Below, one piece after another: positions 1-7,165 of a stretch of 64,000 bases of DNA. The notes beneath the pieces were generated by a model. The model saw only the letters and a program-made list of their open reading frames with translations, ran no database searches and had not been told where the DNA came from. The translations under genes were made by a program, and so were the position numbers. This DNA is from Priestia abyssalis (GTDB lineage: Bacteria; Bacillota; Bacilli; Bacillales; Bacillaceae_H): contig NZ_KV917369.1 in the NCBI RefSeq assembly GCF_002019595.1, forward strand, positions 3,550,624 through 3,614,623. Reading direction: 5' to 3'. Each line of letters begins with the position of its first letter. Position 1 is the first letter of the stretch.

Positions 1-347
1 TTCAGCAATAAAGCCAAAATCATCCCAAACGTTAATTGAAGACCGACTTCTGATACAACCCATTTCAAACTATTGATTAAACTTGGGACAAACATTTGGT
101 CTTGTGTAAAGATTTGTACAAAGTTATCAAGACCTGCAAAGCTATTGTAGTATGGTGCAGATATGTCATAGTTTTGAAGGCTATAGTAGAATACAGTCGC
201 AATCGGGTAAAACAGAAAACTTAAAATAATGAGAAATGATGGCAAAATAAAAAGATAAGGTACCCATTTATCTTTCTTTATTTTCTTTTTATGAACCACC
301 TTTTTACTGTTTACAGCTGTTTCAGGAAATCCTTGTGAATAACTCAT
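1..347 (-). CDS. Sugar ABC transporter permease, partial (C-terminus outside window)
   Basis: Seen: an open frame runs off the left edge. It starts at the ATG at 347, behind a strong AAAGGAGG, and encodes about 115 residues. The first 30 are basic and hydrophilic (many K), followed by a transmembrane helix (WVPYLFILPSFLIILSFLF), a short extracellular stretch with the family-typical FAGLDNF, and the start of a second helix. This N-terminal pattern is that of MalF/UgpA-type binding-protein-dependent permeases of carbohydrate ABC importers. Inferred: it imports a sugar together with the solute-binding lipoprotein at 2336-3670. A terminator (480-520) and its own cre-like site (380-393) suggest it starts a separate transcript. 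The substrate cannot be read. Confidence 0.85.
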   Translation of the reverse strand, partial: MSYSQGFPETAVNSKKVVHKKKIKKDKWVPYLFILPSFLIILSFLFYPIATVFYYSLQNYDISAPYYNSFAGLDNFVQIFTQDQMFVPSLINSLKWVVSEVGLQLTFGMILALLL

Positions 348-379
348 TTAGTTTCCTCCTTTCTGATTCCAATTGTAAA

Positions 380-393
380 TGAAAACGGTTTCT
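380..393. promoter_or_regulatory. cre-like site (CcpA operator) upstream of sugar permease
   Basis: TGAAAACGGTTTCT fits the TGWNANCGNTNWCW catabolite-response consensus. It lies 33 bp upstream of the permease ATG, where CcpA binding would repress transcription. A cre in front of a sugar importer is the expected arrangement in Bacillaceae. Not tested against background frequency. Confidence 0.55.
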
Positions 394-479
394 TTAATAA
401 TTAAAGATTTTAAGATGATTGATTAAAATTTTAAGATATTTTAGGAAATTTATTTTTACCCCATTTTTTACAGCAAAAA

Positions 480-520
480 AAACATACGAGTCGTCCTTGA
501 ATAAGGAATTTCGTATGTTT
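480..520. terminator. Terminator between the oxidoreductase and permease genes
   Basis: Ten-base arms (AAACATACGA / TCGTATGTTT) around a 21-nt loop. The hairpin lies 19 bp downstream of the minus-strand oxidoreductase stop and has a long A run on the plus strand, which is the U tail of the minus transcript. Confidence 0.8.
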
Positions 521-538
521 TATTAAAATTCTTCCCTT

Positions 539-1846
539 TTAATTAGTAGAATTGTTCATGACTTTCTCTGGATGATATAAAAGCTCTTTTATATTCATTG
601 GCTTTCCTTCTCGCACAGATCGCCATACACCTTCCCCAACAGCAATGGAATAAGCACCCGCTTCTGAGCCGGCTAAAATTGGATAGTTCCGTGCCGAATC
701 AGGACCAAGGAAAAGATCTTCTAGTAAGATAGGATCTCCGCCTCCGTGGCCTCCAGGATTTTGCACGAGTTCAATCGTTTCTTTCGCGCCAAAAAGCGGA
801 AAATAATCGATTGTTTGTGCCGGATAGTTAAAGTGAATTCTTGATGGCTCGTGAAATTCAGTTGTCTCAATCCTTCCTTTTGTTCCATTGATAGCGAGAC
901 GGTATCCCTCGTATGGAGCGGAGAAATTAATTGAATAGCTTAGTAAACTCCCCCCATCATATTTCACCGCAGCCACATACGTATCTTCAATGCTAATCTC
1001 TTCATCGTAAATACATGCATCAGGTCTGTAATTCGTATAAGGAATGTCCTCATAAACCCCTGCCAAAAGATGGTCATCCCTCACACGATTGGAACCGCTG
1101 CATGGATTCCAACGCCTATAATAGGCACAGTTCCTTTGAACATCACATGTTCCGCAAAAGCGACTCGGTTCCTTTTGAGGATTTAATTCTCCGTCCGGAC
1201 CGAAATAATGTAAGTTTCCATAAGCAAATACTTCTTCAGGTTTTTGATCTAACCACCAATTCACAAGATCAAAGTGATGAGTTGATTTATGAATCGACAA
1301 CCCTCCTGAAATGTTCCGATTTCGGTTCCATCTCCTAAAATAACTAGAGCCATGGAACGTATCAATATACCAATTTAAATCAACGGACGTAATTCTGCCG
1401 ACTTTTCCTTCAAGAATCATCTCTTTAATCTTCCGATGGAATGGACTGTATCGATAGTTAAACGTGACAATGACGCTTGCCTCACTTTCTGCTTCAGCCT
1501 GCATGACTTTACAGGCATCTTGTGCAGTTGTCACCATTGGTTTTTCTGTGATCACATTAACCTGCTTTCGTAACGCTCTTAGAATGTAATCAACATGGGT
1601 ATCATCCCTCCCCGCAACAATCACATAGTCCGGCTTTGTTTGGTCAATCATTGTTTCAAATTGCTCTGGGGAAAACGTTGGAACTTGTTCTAGGAGTGGA
1701 TATTTTTCTGTACATACGGTAAAGCGATAAGGGTCGGAATCTAGTAAACCCACAATCTCATTTCCTTTTGAAAAGTCGCTTATAATTGGACCGATAAACA
1801 TTTGTAATGCCCGGTTACTAACGCCGCAAATGACATACTTTTTCAT
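539..1846 (-). CDS. Gfo/Idh/MocA family oxidoreductase
   Basis: 435 residues, ATG start behind AAAGGAGG. The N-terminal Rossmann fold begins at residue 3 (YVICGVSNRA; the glycine motif is atypical). The family signature EKP (residues 97-99, TEKPM) provides the lysine that contacts cofactor and substrate. The C-terminal alpha/beta substrate domain contains SIHKSTHHFDLVNWW, equivalent to the G-x-H-x-x-D region that carries the catalytic histidine. A cysteine-rich insertion (CGTC..QRNCAYYRRWNPC, about 230-250) marks the long branch of the family. Expected reaction: NAD(P)-dependent oxidation of a sugar or sugar derivative. Its place between sugar ABC genes suggests it acts on the imported sugar. 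The exact substrate cannot be assigned. Confidence 0.85.
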   Translation of the reverse strand: MKKYVICGVSNRALQMFIGPIISDFSKGNEIVGLLDSDPYRFTVCTEKYPLLEQVPTFSPEQFETMIDQTKPDYVIVAGRDDTHVDYILRALRKQVNVITEKPMVTTAQDACKVMQAEAESEASVIVTFNYRYSPFHRKIKEMILEGKVGRITSVDLNWYIDTFHGSSYFRRWNRNRNISGGLSIHKSTHHFDLVNWWLDQKPEEVFAYGNLHYFGPDGELNPQKEPSRFCGTCDVQRNCAYYRRWNPCSGSNRVRDDHLLAGVYEDIPYTNYRPDACIYDEEISIEDTYVAAVKYDGGSLLSYSINFSAPYEGYRLAINGTKGRIETTEFHEPSRIHFNYPAQTIDYFPLFGAKETIELVQNPGGHGGGDPILLEDLFLGPDSARNYPILAGSEAGAYSIAVGEGVWRSVREGKPMNIKELLYHPEKVMNNSTN

Positions 1847-2054
1847 ATCAACATCCTCCTTTTTTTATGTTAACGCTATCCTTAGAGAGAATCCCTAAAT
1901 CTTGCAAAGGTAAAAATAGTGTAATTCAATGTCTCTCCACTCTCAATCCAACTTTCCATTTACCTTAAAATTTTGCTCATTCATCTTAAAATTTTTAATT
2001 ATTTCAGAAAGCGCATTCACCTAAAATTTAAATGGAGAGACAAAAAAGAAGGAG

Positions 2055-2292
2055 GAAATGACGTTGAATTTCTTGTTGAAGCAGGCACTCCCCATGCAAT
2101 CGGAGCGGGCTGCTTGTTAGTGGAGATTCAGGGGCCTACTGACTATACGACGATCCGCTTAGAAAAACATTCCCTTCTGGAAACGCAGCGGTTCAAACGG
2201 GTGAAGATCGTCAAAAAGTAAGAAAAGGCGATCAACTCTTTATTCCAGCACAGGTTTCTAAAAATAATGGAGAAGATACAGTTAAGCTTTAA
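2055..2292 (+). pseudogene. Mannose-6-phosphate isomerase (ManA) remnant
   Basis: Plus-strand frames encode fragments of a class I phosphomannose isomerase. EAGTPHAIGAGCLLVEIQGP near 2075-2135 is the metal-binding GTPHAIG...LVEIQ motif, followed by TDYT and IRLEK. After a frame change near 2195, the C-terminal piece GDQLFIPAQVSKNNGE follows and ends at TAA 2290-2292. The N-terminal two thirds are missing and the two pieces are in different frames, so this is a decayed gene. It lies opposite to and between the minus-strand sugar genes, so it may be left over from a former sugar-phosphate cluster. Confidence 0.75.
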
Positions 2293-2335
2293 GATTGTTT
2301 GGGCCTTCCTTGCTTAAAATTGGATGTAGAAACGA

Positions 2336-3670
2336 CTAATCACTAAGTGGTTCCTCATATTGCTTTTGAGCCGTTTCTATCGAATTTGCCCACTCATCCA
2401 GAAAATCCTCTACGGTCGTTTTCCCGCTTAACACCTCTTGGATACCTGGATCCACTATAGTATTGAGGATTGTTCGATATTCCGGAAGATAGAATGGCGG
2501 TTCATAAATAATCGTATTGGGATCATCATAGACTTGTGCAGAAATCTGAATATGCGGAGATTCTTTGACCCATTTTTCATCAAGTACATCTAAATGGGTT
2601 GGAATTTGTCCTGCCGTTTGATTCCATAAATTCTGCGCTTCTTTTGAATTGACGAACCGAACAAATTCCCATGCTTCATCAGGATGTTGGGTTCCTTTAA
2701 AAACACTGATCCCGATTGTGTTCCCTCCCTCTGCCACATACTGTCCGTTGATGGATTTCGGCAATGGAACAGCCTCAAATTGGTCAAGTGTTAATCCTTC
2801 GCTATGCTCAGCAAAGGAACCAATATTGTGCTGGACCATCGCAGCAACCCCCGTATCGAAATTAGCAATCATAGCTTTATAATCGTTCGTGATATCACTT
2901 TTAGGGGTATACTTTTGATACATTTCAAAATATCTTTTTAGGAATTCAACATGTTTTGGATCATTAATAGTGCTTTTCCCATCTTCAATGTAATTCTCAA
3001 TTCCTGAATAAGCATACATCATTCTTTGTAATTGGAACGATCCTCCGCCACCTCCCCGGATTGTATAGCCATATCGCCCTTTTGATTGATCTGTTAGAAT
3101 CTCTACAGCAGCGAAGAATTCCTTCCATGTTTCAGGAGTTTTTACATTGGCTTCTTTAAACCAATCGGAACGAATCCAAAGGATATCGAGGTTTTGCGTA
3201 TACGGAATGCCATATAACTTTTTATCATGTACAATTCTCTTATTAAACTCAATCACTTCTTTGTTTATTTCGTCCTTTTCATTCCAATTCTCAAAATAAG
3301 AATCCAGAGGCAACAGTGCATCTCGATGTGAAAATTCAGGAAGCCAACTGGTATAGACACTGGCTACATCAGGCGTATCTTCAGCGGCAATCGCAGCGTC
3401 AAACTTTGACTTTGCATAATCTTTAGGCAAACCAACATACTCCACATCAATAGCTGGATTTTCCGATTCAAATCTATTAATCAATTCTTCCCAGATGGGT
3501 GTACGCTGTGGTCCCGCATTATCATCCCAAAAGGTAATCTTTACCCTCTCTTCTGCCTTTTTAGTACGATCATTAGGTTGAGAATCCTCGCCTTTACATC
3601 CTGTTAAAAGCAAACCAGTGATCATCGTTAATACTAGAACAGGAGTTGATAATTTCCGCCATTTAAACAT
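2336..3670 (-). CDS. Sugar ABC transporter substrate-binding lipoprotein
   Basis: 444 residues from the ATG at 3670 (AAGGAGG 6 bp upstream). The frame stays open for another 99 codons upstream, but that part overlaps a dispersed repeat and has no ribosome site. The N-terminus is a lipoprotein signal with lipobox LLTGC (about residues 19-23), so the mature protein is anchored outside the membrane. The mature part has the family 1 solute-binding pattern: KITFWDDNAGPQR, PAIDVEYVGLPKDY, AAEDTPDVASVYTSWLPEF, and near the end GGNTIGISVFKGTQHPDEAWEF. About 420 mature residues is normal. It would capture a carbohydrate for the permease at the window edge. Confidence 0.9.
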   Translation of the reverse strand: MFKWRKLSTPVLVLTMITGLLLTGCKGEDSQPNDRTKKAEERVKITFWDDNAGPQRTPIWEELINRFESENPAIDVEYVGLPKDYAKSKFDAAIAAEDTPDVASVYTSWLPEFSHRDALLPLDSYFENWNEKDEINKEVIEFNKRIVHDKKLYGIPYTQNLDILWIRSDWFKEANVKTPETWKEFFAAVEILTDQSKGRYGYTIRGGGGGSFQLQRMMYAYSGIENYIEDGKSTINDPKHVEFLKRYFEMYQKYTPKSDITNDYKAMIANFDTGVAAMVQHNIGSFAEHSEGLTLDQFEAVPLPKSINGQYVAEGGNTIGISVFKGTQHPDEAWEFVRFVNSKEAQNLWNQTAGQIPTHLDVLDEKWVKESPHIQISAQVYDDPNTIIYEPPFYLPEYRTILNTIVDPGIQEVLSGKTTVEDFLDEWANSIETAQKQYEEPLSD

Positions 3671-3826
3671 GGCATTTCCTCCTTCATGTAGTGTTATTTC
3701 TGCTTTACGGAATACGCTTGTCCCCTGTTTCAAACGACTCAACGAAAAGCCTTCCCTCATATCTTTGGTATTTACTTGAATTTTACTCCTGCAGTCTATA
3801 AAACACAACTTTATAGAAACATAGAG

Positions 3827-3936
3827 CCATCCGCATAGATGAACCTTTGAGCGCAAATTCAAGTTGTCCGAGTCACCGATTATGATGCCTCTCGATTGAA
3901 TGAAGATGTGTCGAGTTATTAAGTGGAATACATATG
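3827..3936 (-). repeat. Dispersed intergenic repeat, family R1, copy 1
   Basis: Read on the minus strand this stretch contains ATTCCACTTAATAACTCGAC, then CTTCATTCAATCGAGAGG, CTTGAATTTGCGCTCAAAGG and TTCATCTATGCGGATGG. The same blocks occur in the same order at 8399-8520 and 18422-18634. Here it lies upstream of the binding-protein gene and is read through by an artificial N-terminal extension of that frame. Confidence 0.75.
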
Positions 3937-4102
3937 TTGATTTAATTTTGACTCGTTCGACAAACAAAAAAAGCAGATCAGCTAACTAAGCCGCTCTGCC
4001 CTTTTGGGATTTGATTAATCAGGATGAAACCCGATAAGTTAATGATGATTACTGTAAGGAGTTAATGTGTGGAAAGACATGAGGAAAGTTGATTATAATT
4101 GT

Positions 4103-4207
4103 CTATGGAAGAAAGGAAAAGACTCCTCCAATCATCATCAAAATCATGAATAATGTGCCTAGAGAAAGAATGATAAATAAAAGTCCTACAATAAGATTTT
4201 CGGTCAT
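4103..4207 (-). CDS. Small membrane protein, 34 residues
   Basis: Too short for usual gene calling but well supported locally. An ATG at 4207 sits behind GAGGGGGAG at about 6-bp spacing and opens 34 codons ending at TAG. The peptide has a short polar N-terminus (MTENL) and one long hydrophobic helix (IVGLLFIILSLGTLFMILMM), ending GGVFSFLP. It looks like one of the single-pass small membrane proteins common in Bacillaceae. I do not recognise a family and no function can be read. It stands alone between the sugar genes and the STAS operon. Confidence 0.5.
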   Translation of the reverse strand: MTENLIVGLLFIILSLGTLFMILMMIGGVFSFLP

Positions 4208-4725
4208 GCTTTTCTCCCCCTCTATATTCCTGATCTGCATATCTTCTCAAAAAATTTATCTATTCCGCTGGCTTACATGAGAACCAAAGGACTCGATAGC
4301 AATTGTATGTATGCACTAAAAAGAAAGAACGGTGTGAAACGACAGTAAGCGACCTCGTTCATCCTCTGAGGAAGTACAAGGTCGCTTACACTATTTCTTC
4401 ATTCATGATGTTGATAAATCCTTTCACTGACTTTTATATAATTAGGAGGATCTCCCCATGGCAAGAGAGTTTTTTATAATGGCTGTTTCGTGTACCAGGC
4501 ATATAAATCATCTGCCTTCGCCTTACTTACTTCACTGGAATCACGCCTCTCTCATTTGATGTTATGTTGGATTTTACGTGTACATCTCCCCTTTCATGAT
4601 ATAGTTGGTGTGATTTTTTATGGTGTATGTATGGTGTATATTTATCATACAAGAAATAAGCCTATTTGTAAATACTAAATATTATAAATTTTCTGATAAA
4701 TTTATATTTCTTATCAACAAAAATA
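4208..4725. other. Intergenic stretch with one hairpin, no supported gene
   Basis: Apart from the hairpin at 4345-4389, nothing here looks coding. A 33-codon frame at 4458-4559 has a good Shine-Dalgarno but a non-protein-like sequence. The 3' half is A/T rich. Confidence 0.5.
4345..4389. terminator. Strong hairpin, possible terminator
   Basis: Arms GTAAGCGACCTCGT and ACAAGGTCGCTTAC pair almost completely around an inner CCTC...GAGG. The 3' side continues ACTATTTCTTC, a weak U tail. No plus-strand gene is identified upstream, so it may serve a lost gene or an unseen RNA. Confidence 0.45.
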
Positions 4726-4754
4726 CAGACTCACTTATTAACGTCGTGAGTCTG
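4726..4754 (-). terminator. Terminator of the B12/STAS operon
   Basis: CAGACTCAC / GTGAGTCTG hairpin directly after the stop codon of the STAS gene, with an A-rich plus strand (U tail on the minus transcript). It closes the four-gene operon at 4756-6845. Confidence 0.8.
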
Positions 4755-4755
4755 C

Positions 4756-5511
4756 TTAATCTGTAACTTCTATTTTTTGGAGAAACGCTTTTAACGACGT
4801 TTCGTAGTAAACAGGCCAATCTACTTGCAGTGTATGAAGCTGCCGGGCATGCTTTGGTTTGATCCCCATGATTTTCACAGGATTTCCGTTCATGAATTGA
4901 ATCATTTGAAAGAGTTGGTTTAATTTACATACACCGTCCGGATCAATCTCACCCGTTGCTGAAAAATCAAATAGGATTTCTTCAAACTCACCTTCATAGG
5001 CTGCTTTTAAGGCATTGCCAGTAATGGTTTTCATTTTCCCTTCCGAAATATCGCCGAATAACGGTACGAAAGCGATTTTTTCACTGATCGGGATAAATGG
5101 TCCGGAGAGTTCATCTAATCGTTTCATTGTCCGTTCTAATGCTTCTTTTTTCTCGAAAAGTTCAAAATCCGTTGATGCCAGCCTTTTCTTTAAATCATGG
5201 ATCTTCTCTTCAAGTCCTTTTATTTGATGGCCCTTAGGAATGAAGATCATATTGGCAAAATGTTTTTCCCATGAAATGTACACATCACAAAGGAGGAAAG
5301 GATGCTCGATACTTTTTATATTTGCTTCAAAGCTCTTATCCCCTTCAAACGGCATCATATAATTTGTAAGCTTTTTATGACTTTCTTCATCAAAACAATC
5401 CAAAATTGAAGTAACATCTTTCCTTAACAATTGTTTTGCTTGATGAGATAAATGCTCAATTGTCCCATGAACATTTACTCTAATATAAGGTACTGGCATT
5501 TGGACGTTCAT
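4756..5511 (-). CDS. RsbR-like PAS/coiled-coil/STAS domain protein
   Basis: 251 residues from the ATG at 5511. A TTG 48 bp upstream lies against its own SD and is less likely. Domains: an N-terminal PAS-like fold (about 1-95; PYIRVNVHGTIEHLS), a charged coiled coil (about 97-137; GLEEKIHDLKKRL...KEALERTMKRLDEL), then a STAS domain opening with LSGPFIPI, the same junction as in stressosome RsbR proteins (L-S-x-P-x-I-P). The loop where RsbR carries the phosphorylated threonine (VDTKVA) reads IDPDGVC here, so the phosphoacceptor seems to be absent. It overlaps the B12-binding gene by 32 bp and is the last gene of the operon. Inferred role: output or scaffold of a partner-switching sensor. Confidence 0.8.
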   Translation of the reverse strand: MNVQMPVPYIRVNVHGTIEHLSHQAKQLLRKDVTSILDCFDEESHKKLTNYMMPFEGDKSFEANIKSIEHPFLLCDVYISWEKHFANMIFIPKGHQIKGLEEKIHDLKKRLASTDFELFEKKEALERTMKRLDELSGPFIPISEKIAFVPLFGDISEGKMKTITGNALKAAYEGEFEEILFDFSATGEIDPDGVCKLNQLFQMIQFMNGNPVKIMGIKPKHARQLHTLQVDWPVYYETSLKAFLQKIEVTD

Positions 5512-6148
5512 AGTCAGACAGCGGTCCTTTCTTTTCAAATCGATTAAACCATTCTTCAACCTTCCTAAGATTGGTTAATATTTCTGCTTTCTGTTCTGTA
5601 TAGGGGCTTAAATCATAGCGATGAGCCAGCCTGCCGCCTACTAAAATATGAGGTTTATGAGGCAGAGCAGATAATGTTTTAACATAACTATTCAAATTTG
5701 GCAGATTATAAACGATGGATACGGATAATCCAATCACTTCAGGTTTCCACTCTAGGGCTGTCTGCCGTGCGTATTCTAAAGGCAAACTGGAACCAAAGTA
5801 TTTCGTTTCCCAACCCCTTTCCTCAAAAAGGTTATTCACCATTTTGAGTCCTAAATAATGCTGCTCACCTTGCAAGCATAGAAACATCGCTTTTTTCGAA
5901 GGAGCCGTTTTCTTTCGTATTTGAAAAAGCCTTGAAAGAACAAAATCACAAATGCCTGTGGCTAAATGTTCATCAGCGACCGAGATTTCATTTTTCTCCC
6001 AAAGTTCACCAATCTCGTACATGGCAGGGGTGAACAGGTCTCGATAAAGAACCATCCAATCTTGATTCGGCTGTTGTTTAATCAGTTGGATGGCCCCGTC
6101 ACAATCTCCATCTAAAAAAAATCGAGCTAATCTTTCAGCAGCCTCCAT
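5480..6148 (-). CDS. Cobalamin-binding sensor protein (CarH-like B12 domain, no DNA-binding domain)
   Basis: 222 residues from the ATG at 6148, preceded by GAGGGGGAG; a GTG 18 bp upstream lies inside that SD. Residues about 1-85 form the helical cap typical of B12 modules: LYRDLFTPAMYEIGELW, then W-x9-EH (W-EKNEISVAD-EH), the motif with which CarH-type photoreceptors cover adenosylcobalamin. Residues about 90-205 are the Rossmann-like B12 domain: GEQHYLG replaces D-x-H-x-x-G and keeps the cobalt-ligating His, followed by GLSVSIVYNLPNL and VGGRLAHR. No MerR or enzyme domain is attached. It overlaps the STAS gene and follows the helical gene by 14 bp, so it probably passes a corrinoid or light signal to the STAS partner. 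Confidence 0.85.
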   Translation of the reverse strand: MEAAERLARFFLDGDCDGAIQLIKQQPNQDWMVLYRDLFTPAMYEIGELWEKNEISVADEHLATGICDFVLSRLFQIRKKTAPSKKAMFLCLQGEQHYLGLKMVNNLFEERGWETKYFGSSLPLEYARQTALEWKPEVIGLSVSIVYNLPNLNSYVKTLSALPHKPHILVGGRLAHRYDLSPYTEQKAEILTNLRKVEEWFNRFEKKGPLSDYERPNASTLY

Positions 6149-6162
6149 CTTTCTCCCCCTCG

Positions 6163-6543
6163 TCACGATGACTTCGTTGCATTTTTCTTGGCCAACACCT
6201 CGTTCGCTTTTTCCAAATAGTTTATGTATGATTCGAGCTTTTGAGCGTCTATGATATGAATGTTCTCTCTTAGCACTTCGATTATAAAAGCAAAGTTATC
6301 CATCAAAAGTTCCGTACTCATTCCAAACTTTTGCAAGATTCCGTTCAACCATAAAGCATAATCTATAAAAAATTGCCCGTTCCTTAATTCGTAAGCTGTT
6401 TCTAAATGCTTGAAATGGTGATGGTTATCCTCTATACATTTAGCCCTTCCTTTATCTCCATAACGATTGACTAAAGTAGGGTCTTTTTCATAAATTTTTT
6501 CTGTTACTCTTTCCACCATATCATGAATGTTAAGATTTGTCAT
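6163..6543 (-). CDS. Small helical protein of the B12/STAS operon
   Basis: 126 residues, predicted all-alpha. The core has the pattern YGDKG-x4-C-x2-D-x3-H-x3-L-x2-A, then FIDYALWLNGIL and a C-terminal helix pair. From memory, helical units with this YG..G...C..D...H...L spacing occur alone or beside B12-binding sensor domains; I cannot name a curated family. The stretch NHHHFKHLE is histidine rich. The ATG overlaps the stop of the upstream ABM gene by 4 bp, and the B12 gene follows at 14 bp, so translation is coupled. Inferred: a sensory or adaptor subunit, possibly comparable to the globin-like N-terminal domain of RsbR supplied in trans. Confidence 0.7.
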   Translation of the reverse strand: MTNLNIHDMVERVTEKIYEKDPTLVNRYGDKGRAKCIEDNHHHFKHLETAYELRNGQFFIDYALWLNGILQKFGMSTELLMDNFAFIIEVLRENIHIIDAQKLESYINYLEKANEVLAKKNATKSS

Positions 6544-6845
6544 TTAGCCACCACCTTATATTGTTTAACGGTTGGAATGACTGCGGCCAATTCTTGATCA
6601 GGGTATTTCTTCTCCAGTTCATGAATCTTCTTGAATTCCTCGCTCCTTACCCAGCGTAAATAATCTTCTTTCGTTGAGAAAATAAGCTGCACGGTTAATT
6701 CCCCAGGCTTCTTGTCATTTTGAAGAAGGAAGAAATCCACGAATCCTTCTGCCTGGTCGACAGAACGTGATCTATTCTTATAAATATTAATGACTTCATC
6801 CGCTTTTCCATCTGGAACATTGAAGGTCGAAAAAACAGTGTACAT
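6540..6845 (-). CDS. ABM-fold (antibiotic biosynthesis monooxygenase / HmoA-like) protein
   Basis: 101 residues, first gene of the operon, ATG with AGAGGTG upstream. The dimeric ferredoxin-like ABM pattern is visible: a first strand (YTVFSTFNVPDGKADEVINIYKNR), then VDQAEGFVDFFLLQNDKKPGELTVQLIFSTKEDYLRWVRSEEFKKIHE, where the F-x-W/R ... H spacing matches the IsdG/HmoA group. Family members degrade heme or oxidise small aromatics without a bound cofactor, but many are only ligand binders. Linkage to a B12 sensor and a STAS protein suggests it senses or processes a tetrapyrrole. Its catalytic competence cannot be judged from sequence alone. Confidence 0.75.
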   Translation of the reverse strand: MYTVFSTFNVPDGKADEVINIYKNRSRSVDQAEGFVDFFLLQNDKKPGELTVQLIFSTKEDYLRWVRSEEFKKIHELEKKYPDQELAAVIPTVKQYKVVAK

Positions 6846-7040
6846 GAAAAATCACCTCTTTTTGTTTTATAAAAAATAAATAATTCCTGCTTCTATTCTA
6901 TCAAACTCTTCTACAGTCGTCGTAATATATGATGATTTCTAATAAATGTAATTTTAAAAATGGTATAAAACAAAAAAATCGCATTAGCTTTAGTCCTTTA
7001 TAGGGTGGTAAAATTATGAAGTTAGTTTGCAGCATACGCT

Positions 7041-7069
7041 TTTACTTTCAATTTTAACTCTGGTATCAT
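7041..7069 (+). promoter_or_regulatory. Likely sigma-A promoter of the hydrolase-ftsEX operon
   Basis: TTTACT (-35), 17-bp spacer, TGG then TATCAT (extended -10), 97 bp upstream of the hydrolase ATG. The rest of 6846-7165 holds only the divergent promoter region of the ABM operon and no gene. Confidence 0.45.
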
Positions 7070-7165
7070 CAAAAATGGAAATCTACCACTACACAGACTA
7101 TCTATTGCATGAACCTCACAAAAATGCAGAACGAAGGATAAAGAAAAACGGAGGATATCACAATA

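Noticed and set aside
2005-2020. Possible cre site (GAAAGCGCATTCA) upstream of the oxidoreductase gene
   Set aside because: Two or more mismatches to the consensus and far from any promoter I can see.
4458-4559. 33-codon frame with strong AGGAGG upstream
   Set aside because: The peptide is irregular (many H, N, P, no hydrophobic pattern), ends early and has no flanking support. Could be a chance SD or the stub of a lost gene.
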